Below are positions 7,129 through 12,876 of a stretch of 12,876 nt of DNA, one piece after another. The notes below the pieces were generated by a model. That model searched no databases. It had not been told where the DNA came from and saw nothing but the letters and a program-made list of their open reading frames with translations. How positions within the stretch are numbered: the first letter of the stretch is position 1; each line of letters opens with the position of its first letter. Both the position numbers and the translations under genes were made by a program. Where the stretch lies: contig CAJPTP010000013.1 of assembly GCA_905373555.1 (NCBI GenBank), positions 1 to 12,876 on the forward strand. Direction: 5' to 3'. Origin of the DNA: an uncultured Francisella sp. Its GTDB lineage: Bacteria > Pseudomonadota > Gammaproteobacteria > Burkholderiales > Neisseriaceae.

Positions 7129-8667
7129 TCAAGCTTGCGGTTTGGGCGCTGCGGCCTTGGGGGCGCCGAACTCGGTGTTGAAGTTGTAGCTTTTGAACTT
7201 GGAGATCGCCTGGTAGGCGTAGTTTTGCAGCTCCACCAGCTCGTCGAGCTTGATCGCGATGGGCAGGAAGTCGTTGCCCGTGATGCGGCCCTCGGCGCTT
7301 TGCTGGCGCAGCTGCTTCAAGGTGGCCCGAATTTTGAGCATGCAATCGTGGTGCGAGTAAAGCTTCAGGTCGTAGGCGGGGTCGATGGACAGATCGATCT
7401 GCTCCTCGATCCCGTCGATCTTCGCCGCGAGCTCCGATTCGCTCAAGCCTTGGCTGCCCAAGATGCGGTTGATGTTGTTGATCGTGGCGCCGGCGGTTTG
7501 CAGGTAGGCCATGAGCTGCTTGGCGTGGCCCTCGAAGACGATGCCGATCACCTCGTTGAGCAGGTCGTCGGACTTCTCGGCGCGCTGACGCAGGCTTTGC
7601 ATGTTTTTCAGCGTCGTGAGGTTGGTCGCCCGGGCCAGCACGCGCGCGATGCGCTCGCCTTCGGCGAGGCGCTTGAACGCAAAGCCCAGGACGATGTCCC
7701 CCTCCTCGTTTTCCGACGCGGGGTCGGGCAGCTCCAGTTCCTTCAGCGGGTTGGCGCGGCTGATTTCCTCATCGCCCACGCTCGCATCGTACAGTTTGTC
7801 CACAAAGCGGCTGATGTTGCCGATTCTCTTGGGCTCGCCCGTGACCAGGATCAGCGCCTCGCCGAAATCGGAGCCGACCAGCGCCTCGCGGTCGGGGTTG
7901 CCGGGAAACAGGCTCACCGTCGCGAACTCGACCTTGCCGTTCTCGCCCAAGACGAAATAATCGTCGGTCGAGAGCTTCATCGCCTCGCGCGCGAGCTCGG
8001 CGACGCGGCTCGTCTCGTTTTCGCGCTTTTTGTCGGACATCAGGTGCGCCCACCAAAACGCCACGACGGCGGCCATGGCCAGCAAGAAGGCGACCAGGCG
8101 CTTGGCGCGCAGGGATTTCAGGCCCGCCGCCGCCGCTTGGGAGCGGTCTTTGGCCAGCCCGGCCGCGTTGTCGATGAACTTGCGCAGCTGCGGCTGAGCC
8201 GTCGCGTTGCCGCTGTTGAGAGTCGCCGCGGCGCGATAGCCCCCCGATTCGGAGGGCTTCGCGGCCTCGGGGTCGGCCGCGTTGGCCACCGTGTTTTGAA
8301 TCGCCTTGTCGATGGCCTGCCACTGCGATTCCATGTCGTCGACCGGCTTCGCCGCGGCCGGATCCAAGCCGCCGGTTTTCAGGGCGCGGATTGCCGCGCC
8401 CACGTCGCGCGATCCCGTCGCGATGCGGTTGAGCAGATCCTTGAAGGTCGTGGAGGCGGGGTTGACTTCGGCCTCCAGCTGGGCGCCGTACAGGCTGCGC
8501 GCGACGTCGGCGGCGTTGTTGGCGATTTGCGCGGCTTGGTCGCGATTGGACATGTCGCGCTCGACCGCAAAGGAGGCGCCGTTGGCGACAACCAAGAGGA
8601 GCAGAGCCGTCAGGGCGCTCGCCGCGCACAGCGCCAGCGTTTGCCAGTGTCTTAGATATTTTTGCAT
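7129..8667 (-). CDS. Membrane sensor-like protein with PAS-like and degenerate Hpt-like regions, no kinase domain
   Basis: 512 residues. Transmembrane helix 1 is at about 9-30. A mostly helical, Ala-rich periplasmic region (31-190) resembles the four-helix ligand domains of PilJ-like chemoreceptors. Transmembrane helix 2 is at 191-210. The cytoplasmic part begins with a PAS-like region (about 226-352: DDYFVLGENGKVEFA, a NPLKELEL segment, GERIARVL). A helical region follows (about 365-490) with LLNEVIGIVFEGHAKQL and GNDFLPIAIKLDEL. From memory these segments resemble the Hpt (P1) region of CheA-like sensor kinases. No histidine occurs between residues 382 and 438, where the phospho-accepting HxxKG motif would lie. 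No ATPase (HATPase_c) follows; the protein ends in an Ala/Pro/Lys tail. It is not a methyl-accepting protein, as no signalling hairpin is seen. Start at 8667 with a weak GGGA site. Function is unknown; a signalling link to the receiver 136 nt downstream is inferred from position. Confidence 0.8.
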   Translation of the reverse strand: MQKYLRHWQTLALCAASALTALLLLVVANGASFAVERDMSNRDQAAQIANNAADVARSLYGAQLEAEVNPASTTFKDLLNRIATGSRDVGAAIRALKTGGLDPAAAKPVDDMESQWQAIDKAIQNTVANAADPEAAKPSESGGYRAAATLNSGNATAQPQLRKFIDNAAGLAKDRSQAAAAGLKSLRAKRLVAFLLAMAAVVAFWWAHLMSDKKRENETSRVAELAREAMKLSTDDYFVLGENGKVEFATVSLFPGNPDREALVGSDFGEALILVTGEPKRIGNISRFVDKLYDASVGDEEISRANPLKELELPDPASENEEGDIVLGFAFKRLAEGERIARVLARATNLTTLKNMQSLRQRAEKSDDLLNEVIGIVFEGHAKQLMAYLQTAGATINNINRILGSQGLSESELAAKIDGIEEQIDLSIDPAYDLKLYSHHDCMLKIRATLKQLRQQSAEGRITGNDFLPIAIKLDELVELQNYAYQAISKFKSYNFNTEFGAPKAAAPKPQA

Positions 8668-8957
8668 GTTGTGGGTTCCCGTAAGCGGCGTTGTTCGATC
8701 GGGGGCCGGCCCAAGCGCGTTTGGCGTCGAGTGGGCCGAAAGCCAAGAGCAATGTTACCGCCTTGGGCGGGGATGGCGAATTGTTTTGCGCAAAACCAAT
8801 TGACAACGAAGCGGGCGTTCGCAAGAAAGAAACGCCGCCCAAAACCATCCGGCGCTTGGGGGCACGGGGCGGGCTTGAGATTGCGGCTGCGCCCAAGGGC
8901 GCCGGCCGGGCCGAGCCGGGGAGGGAAAGGAAAGAGCAAAGAAGCGGGGGCGAGGGG
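8668..8957. other. Non-coding leader of the sensor-like gene
   Basis: No credible gene was found in the 357 nt between the sensor-like start and the tRNA. The part nearest the tRNA holds the tRNA terminator, listed separately. The rest holds a 23-bp imperfect palindrome (8779-8801) with a weak minus-strand promoter candidate, and four copies of CCCAAG/CTTGGG (8710, 8762, 8855, 8892). An open frame on the plus strand (8662-9090) runs into the tRNA and has no family resemblance. Confidence 0.6.
8779..8806 (-). promoter_or_regulatory. Candidate promoter with overlapping palindrome before the sensor-like gene
   Basis: TTTTGCGCAAAA (8784-8795) is a perfect 12-bp palindrome. It extends to AATTG on one side and CCAATT on the other, giving a 23-bp imperfect inverted repeat. 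On the minus strand a TTGTCA -35-like box (8801-8806) and an AACAAT -10-like box (8780-8785) bracket it, but with a short 15-bp spacer. A repressor site is a reasonable guess; the promoter is weak as drawn. The leader to the start at 8667 would be over 100 nt. Confidence 0.3.
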
Positions 8958-8990
8958 AAAAAGAAAAGCGGAACGGCCAAGCCGTTCCGC
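8958..8990 (-). terminator. Intrinsic terminator of the tRNA gene
   Basis: A 10-bp perfect stem, GCGGAACGGC (8968-8977) with GCCGTTCCGC (8981-8990), has a 3-nt loop. On the minus strand it runs into TTTTCTTTTT. It starts 34 nt downstream of the tRNA 3' end. Confidence 0.88.
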
Positions 8991-9024
8991 CGCGCGGCAA
9001 CGAACCGTCGCCGCTGAATCGATT

Positions 9025-9101
9025 TGGAGGCGAATCGGGGACTTGAACCCCGGACCTGTGGATTATGATTCCATCGCTCTAACCAACTGAGCTAATTCGC
9101 C
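9025..9101 (-). tRNA. tRNA with CAU anticodon, probably elongator tRNA-Met
   Basis: A 77-nt cloverleaf including encoded CCA. Acceptor stem GGCGAAT pairs with ATTCGCC at all 7 bp. The D-arm is GCTC/GAGC with loop AGTTGGTTA. The anticodon loop ATCATAA gives CAU (anticodon at plus 9065-9067). The T-arm is CGGGG/CCCCG with loop TTCAAGT. The paired 1-72 end rules out an initiator tRNA, which has a mismatch there. CAU could also belong to the lysidine-modified tRNA-Ile2; the AATCATAA loop context fits elongator Met better, but this is not certain. Oddities are U at discriminator position 73 (A is usual for both candidates) and an A-C mismatch at 27-43. Confidence 0.93.
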
Positions 9102-9115
9102 GAAATGAAGATGCG

Positions 9116-9144
9116 ATTCTATTGGCCCCGAGGGCGCGTGTCAA
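9116..9144 (-). promoter_or_regulatory. Sigma-70 promoter of the tRNA gene
   Basis: On the minus strand a perfect TTGACA -35 (9139-9144) is separated by exactly 17 bp from TAGAAT (9116-9121, five of six matches). A run of seven A residues on this strand (9159-9165) lies just upstream of the -35 and could act as an UP element. The predicted start falls about 7-8 nt before the mature tRNA 5' end at 9101. A GC-rich stretch lies in the spacer rather than in the discriminator. Confidence 0.9.
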
Positions 9145-9402
9145 GCGACCGGGCGAAGTTTTTTTGCGCCGTCTGTTGATCTTGGCGTTTCCTTTCGCCG
9201 TTTGGGATCCCGGCGCGTTTCTTTCCTTCTTCTTTGTTGTTTTCTTGTTTTCTTCGTTCCCTCCGTCGGAGCTTTCGCGTCTGTTTGGCTTGCGCTCCGG
9301 ATCTTGGGCCGTTTGGCGCGCTTGGCGGTTCCGTCGCATCGCGCCGCGTTGGGGCGCCCCCGCGCGGGGCCGGCTTGGGCGATCGGGCGGGCGCGCCGAG
9401 GG
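9145..9402. other. Non-coding region between the tRNA promoter and the MidA-family gene
   Basis: With the tRNA promoter this makes a gap of about 300 nt without a gene. It contains a pyrimidine-rich tract on the plus strand (about 9218-9272) and the perfect GC palindrome CCCCGCGCGGGG shortly after the methyltransferase stop. That palindrome is not followed by a T run, so an intrinsic terminator cannot be claimed. CTTGGG occurs twice (9303, 9374). Open frames on both strands here have skewed composition and no recognised family. Confidence 0.6.
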
Positions 9403-10704
9403 TTAAAGCGTTCCCGTGAGGTCGCCTTGGGCAAAGCACGCCCAGTCGCAGTCGACGCCTTTGACGCATGCCATCGCCTTGAACTGCTCTCCCATTTCCT
9501 CGGGCATGAGCAGTTGCTGGGCGGCTTGGGCGGCTTGGATGTAGGCTTTGGAGCGCGGGTCGCCGATTTGCTCGAGCATGCTTAGGATCCCGCAGCCGAC
9601 GAGAAAGTCGCTTTGCCGGGCATAGCCCGACAGCTCCATCCCCGCGTCCGTCGCCTCCGTCGCGATGGCGGTGAAATCGACGTGGGCCGTCATGTCCTGC
9701 AGCCCGGGCCAAAAAAAGGGGTCTTGGATCGCGTGGTGGCGGTAGTGCCCCATCCATGTGCCGTCTTGGCGCAGCGGGTGGTAGTACTCGCGCTCGGAGC
9801 AGCCGTAGTCGATGAACAGGAAGGCGCCCTTGTTCAACGATTGGGCGATGGAGCGCGCGAAGGCGCGCGCGGCGGGGTTGCTTTCCGTGACGTATCCCGG
9901 GGGCAAGGCGCCCAGCGTCTCGCTTTTGGCGCGTAGGTCGGCCGCCAAAGGGTCGGCTTCGTCGAAGCCGCGCCAAACCGCGCGCAGCAGATTGCCCGAC
10001 CCGACGGCTTGGGCCAGGGCGTCGGCGTCTTGCTGCGAATCGAGCCGCCCCTCGGGCGCGCCCAAGGCGGGCTCGACCCCCGCGCGCCGCCAGCGCCCGT
10101 CGTCGCCTTTGCGGATTTTTTCGTAGGGGATCGCGTCGAGCAGCTCATTGCCCAACGCCACGCCGTCGAACGCGTCGGGAATGCCCTCAAGCCTTCCGAC
10201 TCGGTCGGCGAAGTCGGGATGGTCGCGCCGGATCCTTTCGACCTGCCTGGCGGCCAAATCCGCCGACAGCTCGACGAATCGGTAGGCTTTCAGCGCCCCG
10301 CCCGGCTTGTCGTCGCCCCACGCCTTGGCCTCGGCGATGAAGCCCGACGCCAAGGCGCCGCTGCCGCCGCCGAATTCGATCGCCAGGCCCCCGCTTTGGC
10401 GCAGCGCCTCGCGCGCCGCGCGGTACAGGCAGCGCCCAAAAAGCGGGGTCAGCTCGGGCGCCGTCACGAAATCGCCCCGGGCGCCGAACTTGGCGCCGGG
10501 GCTCGAGTAATAGCCCAGTTGGGGCTCGTACAGACACATCCGCATGTATTGCTCGAAGCTCAAGAACCCCGCCCGGGCGCGATCCAAAATGCGCCCGCAC
10601 AGCCTTAGGCTGCGCCAAGCCTCGTCTTGGGTGGGGGTGAGATCCGCCAATCGGGCGGGGTCGAACCCGCCCCGCTTGCCGTCGTTTCCGCTTTGCGCCG
10701 CCAT
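9403..10704 (-). CDS. SAM-dependent methyltransferase, MidA/NDUFAF7 family (COG1565)
   Basis: 433 residues of the family whose mitochondrial member NDUFAF7 dimethylates an arginine of a complex I subunit. The bacterial substrate is unestablished. Family signatures in order: MCLYEPQLGYYSS (about 56-68), the SAM-binding loop EFGGGSG (110-116), VELSADL (144-150), GNELLDAIP (185-192), FIDYG (297-301), GTWMGHYRHH (315-324), then PGLQDMTAHVDFTAI (333-347). GGGSG replaces the more usual GPGxG-type loop but keeps the glycines. The ATG at 10704 follows AAAGGCGG. A TTG at 10731 would add nine residues. The C-terminal 30 residues contain three cysteines. It is transcribed away from rsmH, with which it shares an upstream region of about 200 nt. 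No partner gene indicates its target. Confidence 0.9.
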   Translation of the reverse strand: MAAQSGNDGKRGGFDPARLADLTPTQDEAWRSLRLCGRILDRARAGFLSFEQYMRMCLYEPQLGYYSSPGAKFGARGDFVTAPELTPLFGRCLYRAAREALRQSGGLAIEFGGGSGALASGFIAEAKAWGDDKPGGALKAYRFVELSADLAARQVERIRRDHPDFADRVGRLEGIPDAFDGVALGNELLDAIPYEKIRKGDDGRWRRAGVEPALGAPEGRLDSQQDADALAQAVGSGNLLRAVWRGFDEADPLAADLRAKSETLGALPPGYVTESNPAARAFARSIAQSLNKGAFLFIDYGCSEREYYHPLRQDGTWMGHYRHHAIQDPFFWPGLQDMTAHVDFTAIATEATDAGMELSGYARQSDFLVGCGILSMLEQIGDPRSKAYIQAAQAAQQLLMPEEMGEQFKAMACVKGVDCDWACFAQGDLTGTL

Positions 10705-10783
10705 GTCCGCCTTTCGCGGCCGCCATGACAATCTCGATCGATCGTCCGGCCGTCTCGTTGTCTTTATGATCCGTTTTGATGGG

Positions 10784-10818
10784 TTGTCTTTTTGTCTTTT
10801 GTTTTTTGTCGTTTTTCC
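10784..10818. promoter_or_regulatory. T-rich tract in the midA-family/rsmH divergent region
   Basis: Repeated TTTT blocks broken by G or C stand out from the GC-rich surroundings. On the minus strand the tract is A-rich and lies upstream of the methyltransferase gene. On the plus strand it lies upstream of a TATTAT box (10868-10873) that could serve rsmH, but that box has no -35 at the right distance. UP element, melting region or bent DNA are possibilities; none is shown. Confidence 0.35.
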
Positions 10819-10907
10819 GCCGCCGCGGAATCGGGCCGCGAGCGCCGCGCCGCGCCGCGTTGCGGCATATTATAGGGAGCCGGGAGGCCTTGCGGCGGCG
10901 CGCTAAA

Positions 10908-12080
10908 ATGACCGGTTTTGCGCGGCGCCTCGGCTTGTCGGGGCGCTTGTTTTATCAACGAGGTAGGCCGCGGCGCGGCTTGGGGCCGGATCGGCCGGAT
11001 CTGCGGGGGCGCGATGTGGGCATAGAAGGCCAAGACGAGGGGCGCGGCGAGGGGCTCGCGGCGCGCGGCGCCGGGCCTCTCGCGGATTGGGATGAGGCGG
11101 CGCGCCGGGCCGACGCGCTGTCGCGCTCGTTGGGGCACCGGACCGTGATGCTGCGCGAGGCCGTCGGCGCGCTGCGCGTGGCGCCGGATGGAACCTACGT
11201 CGATTGCACGTACGGCCGGGGCGGCCACAGCGCCTTGATTTTGTCGCGTCTGGGCCCCAAGGGGCGCTTGGTCGCCTTCGACCGCGACGCCGAGGCGATC
11301 GCGGCGGCGAAAGAGGCCGCGGCGCGCGATGCGCGCCTGATCCCCGTGCGCGCCCCCTTCGATCGGCTGGCCGCAAGCTTGGCAAAGCTGGGGGTCGGGC
11401 CCGTCGACGGCGTGTTGATGGATTTGGGCGTCTCCTCGCCGCAAATCGACGACGCGCGCCGCGGCTTCAGCTTCCTGCGCGACGCCCCCTTGGACATGCG
11501 CATGGACGTCTCAAGCGGGCCGACGGCCGCGCAGTGGCTGGCCGAGGCGAGCGAGCGGGAAATCGCGCGCGTTTTGCGCGACTATTCCGACGAGCGCTTC
11601 GCGCGCGCCGTGGCGCGGGAGATTTGCGCCGAGCGCGCGATCGCGCCCGTGGACACCACGCTGCGCTTGGCGTCCATTTGCGAGCGGGCCGTCAAGACCC
11701 GCGAAAAAGGCCAGCATCCCGCGACGCGGACCTTTCAGGCCCTGCGCATCGCGGTCAACGACGAGCTGGGCGAGGCGCAAAGGGCTCTGCCCCAAGCCGC
11801 GCGCGCCTTGGCGCCGGGCGGCCGCTTGGTCGTGATTTCGTTCCATTCGCTGGAAGATCGGATCGTCAAAAGGTTTTTCGCCTCGCGCTCGCAGGCCCCC
11901 AAGCCGCCCAAATGGGTCGCGCTGCGCGACAGCGAGCTGCCGCGGCCCGTTTTGGCCGCCGACAAAGGGTTTGCGCGCCCCTCCGAGGCCGAGCGCGAGG
12001 CCAATCCGCGCAGCCGCTCGGCGCTGATGCGCTGCGCGACGCGCACGTCGGCCCCGTGGACTGAGCAGGGCGAGTTTTAG
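10908..12080 (+). CDS. rsmH: 16S rRNA (cytosine-1402-N4)-methyltransferase RsmH
   Basis: Methylates N4 of C1402 in the 16S rRNA decoding centre; cytoplasmic. From the ATG at 10908 the protein is 390 residues, against about 310-320 normally. The family region begins at GHRTVMLREAV (76-86). Then come VDCTYGRGGHS (98-108, SAM-binding), DRD (125-127), DLGVSSPQID and DAPLDMRMD (172-200), HPATRTFQALRIAVNDEL (270-287), ISFHSLEDRIVK (310-321) and NPRSRSA (366-372). All core motifs are intact. The start is uncertain: the first 75 residues are Arg/Gly-rich and not typical, and no good ribosome-binding site precedes 10908 (GGGAGG is 20 nt away). GTG at 11016 (354 residues) or TTG at 11130 are alternatives. 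It is the first gene of the division cluster here, 49 nt before ftsL. mraZ is not present upstream. Confidence 0.95.
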   Translation: MTGFARRLGLSGRLFYQRGRPRRGLGPDRPDLRGRDVGIEGQDEGRGEGLAARGAGPLADWDEAARRADALSRSLGHRTVMLREAVGALRVAPDGTYVDCTYGRGGHSALILSRLGPKGRLVAFDRDAEAIAAAKEAAARDARLIPVRAPFDRLAASLAKLGVGPVDGVLMDLGVSSPQIDDARRGFSFLRDAPLDMRMDVSSGPTAAQWLAEASEREIARVLRDYSDERFARAVAREICAERAIAPVDTTLRLASICERAVKTREKGQHPATRTFQALRIAVNDELGEAQRALPQAARALAPGGRLVVISFHSLEDRIVKRFFASRSQAPKPPKWVALRDSELPRPVLAADKGFARPSEAEREANPRSRSALMRCATRTSAPWTEQGEF

Positions 12081-12129
12081 GCGGCGCCGAAGCGGCGCAA
12101 TGGGCGCGCGGCGCCGAGGATGGGCGGCG

Positions 12130-12435
12130 ATGAGATTCGTCAATTTTTTGGTGTTTTGCCTTTTTGCGGCCTACGCCTTTTCGGCCTACAACCTGGTCAC
12201 CGTGCGGTTGGAAACCTCCATGTATCTGCAAGAGGCGTACAAGCTCAAGCGCAAGCACGAGGGGCTGACCCGCCAGCGCACGGGCTACGAGGTGCGCCGC
12301 TACGAGCTGGTCAACGACGAGGGCTATTACGACGCGCTGATCCGGCAACGGGGCCTGCGTCGGCCGACCGCCGAGGACAGCCGGGTCATCTCCTTGGGCC
12401 GGCCGGCCCCGGGCGAGCCCATTGTGACGAAGTGA
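12130..12435 (+). CDS. ftsL: Cell division protein FtsL
   Basis: A 101-residue single-pass inner-membrane protein of the FtsQLB complex, which activates septal peptidoglycan synthesis by FtsWI. A hydrophobic helix at residues 4-23 has only two residues before it except Met-Arg, so the cytoplasmic tail is very short. It is followed by a charged helical region (about 28-62: LQEAYKLKRKHEGLTRQ) typical of the FtsL coiled coil. A short segment starting GYYDALIRQRGLRRPT ends the conserved part. The ATG at 12130 is favoured because GAGGA lies 9 nt upstream and the membrane helix follows at once; an ATG at 12100 would add ten residues. Identification rests on size, topology and position after rsmH, since FtsL sequences are poorly conserved. 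Confidence 0.85.
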   Translation: MRFVNFLVFCLFAAYAFSAYNLVTVRLETSMYLQEAYKLKRKHEGLTRQRTGYEVRRYELVNDEGYYDALIRQRGLRRPTAEDSRVISLGRPAPGEPIVTK

Positions 12436-12445
12436 CGGAGCGCAG

Positions 12446-12876
12446 ATGGATCCGCTCAACGAAAAAGGGGATGGCCCGGGCGCTCGGCGCCCGGGCGCGG
12501 GCGGCTTGGGCCGATCCGAGCCGGATGGCAAGGACGGCTTGGGGGATTCCGCCCAAGACCGATTCTACATTCCGCCCGACTCGTCCCCAATCGCCAAAAA
12601 CCCCGGCAAGGCCGCGGTGCGGCGGATGCAAAAGCGCCGCGAGAAAAGGCTCCGCGCCGAGCGGCGCGAGCGCGACGCCTTGCGGGAGCAAAGCCGGCGC
12701 CGCTCGAGCGAGGAATACCTGCGCGTGCGCGAGGCGATCAAGGAAGAGCAGCGCCGCGACGAGCAGCGCACGGGATCGCGCCGCGCCGCCTCGGGGGGGG
12801 ATCCGGGCGCCTTGGGGGCTCGCGGTTGGCTGGGGCTGCCGGCGAAGGCCGCGCGATCGCGCGACGCGTCCGGGGC
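12446..12876 (+). CDS. N-terminal part of the gene in the ftsI position; long charged extension (partial at window end)
   Basis: An open frame starts at ATG 12446, 10 nt after the ftsL stop, with ACGGAG six nt upstream. It stays open for 143 codons to the window end. Position after rsmH-ftsL predicts FtsI (PBP3, septal peptidoglycan transpeptidase). However, E. coli FtsI enters its membrane helix at about residue 19, and none is seen here in 143 residues. Instead there is a Gly/Asp/Pro-rich segment (1-53) and a very Arg/Glu-rich probable coiled coil (about 54-108: RRMQKRREKRLRAERRE). A Gly/Ala/Arg-rich segment follows (109-143). Either FtsI carries a large cytoplasmic extension or a separate gene sits between ftsL and ftsI. 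The catalytic domain lies beyond the window, so FtsI is inferred from context only. Confidence 0.6.
   Translation, partial: MDPLNEKGDGPGARRPGAGGLGRSEPDGKDGLGDSAQDRFYIPPDSSPIAKNPGKAAVRRMQKRREKRLRAERRERDALREQSRRRSSEEYLRVREAIKEEQRRDEQRTGSRRAASGGDPGALGARGWLGLPAKAARSRDASG

Noticed and set aside
7135..8655. A 506-residue plus-strand open frame opposite the sensor-like gene
   Set aside because: Composition is typical of a GC-rich antisense shadow; the minus-strand frame has membrane helices and PAS/Hpt-like segments.
8800..8828. Perfect plus-strand TTGACA (8800-8805) as a promoter pointing toward the tRNA
   Set aside because: No acceptable -10 at 16-18 bp, and no plus-strand gene lies downstream.
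9122..9406. Plus-strand open frame with a hydrophobic Phe-rich stretch that could be a small membrane protein
   Set aside because: The hydrophobicity comes from the pyrimidine tract; it starts inside the tRNA promoter and has no ribosome-binding site.

Overview
The window is GC-rich (about two thirds G+C by eye) and densely coded, with bacterial housekeeping genes. The gene set (miaB, tsaE, a Tat-exported AmiC-type amidase, putP, a COG1565/MidA methyltransferase, rsmH-ftsL) and the protein sequences point to a proteobacterium, most likely a betaproteobacterium of the Burkholderiales. That placement is inference from family resemblance. No insertion sequence, phage gene, CRISPR array or other mobile element was seen, so this reads as core chromosome.

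Layout: (1) 1-1155: a T-rich leader, a good extended -10 promoter, and a gene for an unrecognised exported protein closed by an intrinsic terminator. (2) 1307-4779, plus strand: miaB, tsaE and amiC. tsaE and amiC overlap by ATGA. MiaB and TsaE both serve tRNA position-37 modification; AmiC splits septal peptidoglycan. The unit ends at a bidirectional terminator shared with the convergent putP. (3) 4859-8667, minus strand: putP (Na+/proline symporter), a CheY-like single-domain response regulator, and a two-transmembrane sensor-like protein that seems to have lost its histidine kinase parts. (4) 9025-9144, minus strand: a CAU-anticodon tRNA with a near-consensus sigma-70 promoter and its own terminator. 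(5) 9403-10704, minus strand: a MidA-family methyltransferase. (6) 10908-12876, plus strand: the start of the division/cell-wall cluster, rsmH-ftsL and the beginning of the gene in the ftsI position. No mraZ precedes rsmH.

The most interesting points are: the sensor-like protein that keeps PAS-like and Hpt-like regions but has neither an evident phospho-accepting histidine nor an ATPase, beside a lone receiver; an unusually long, charged N-terminal region (at least 143 residues without a membrane segment) in the ftsI-position protein, matched by a roughly 70-residue extension on RsmH; a strong excess of the hexamer CCCAAG/CTTGGG in both orientations, inside and outside genes; recurrent T-rich tracts confined to intergenic DNA; and a tRNA-Met-like gene with U at position 73.
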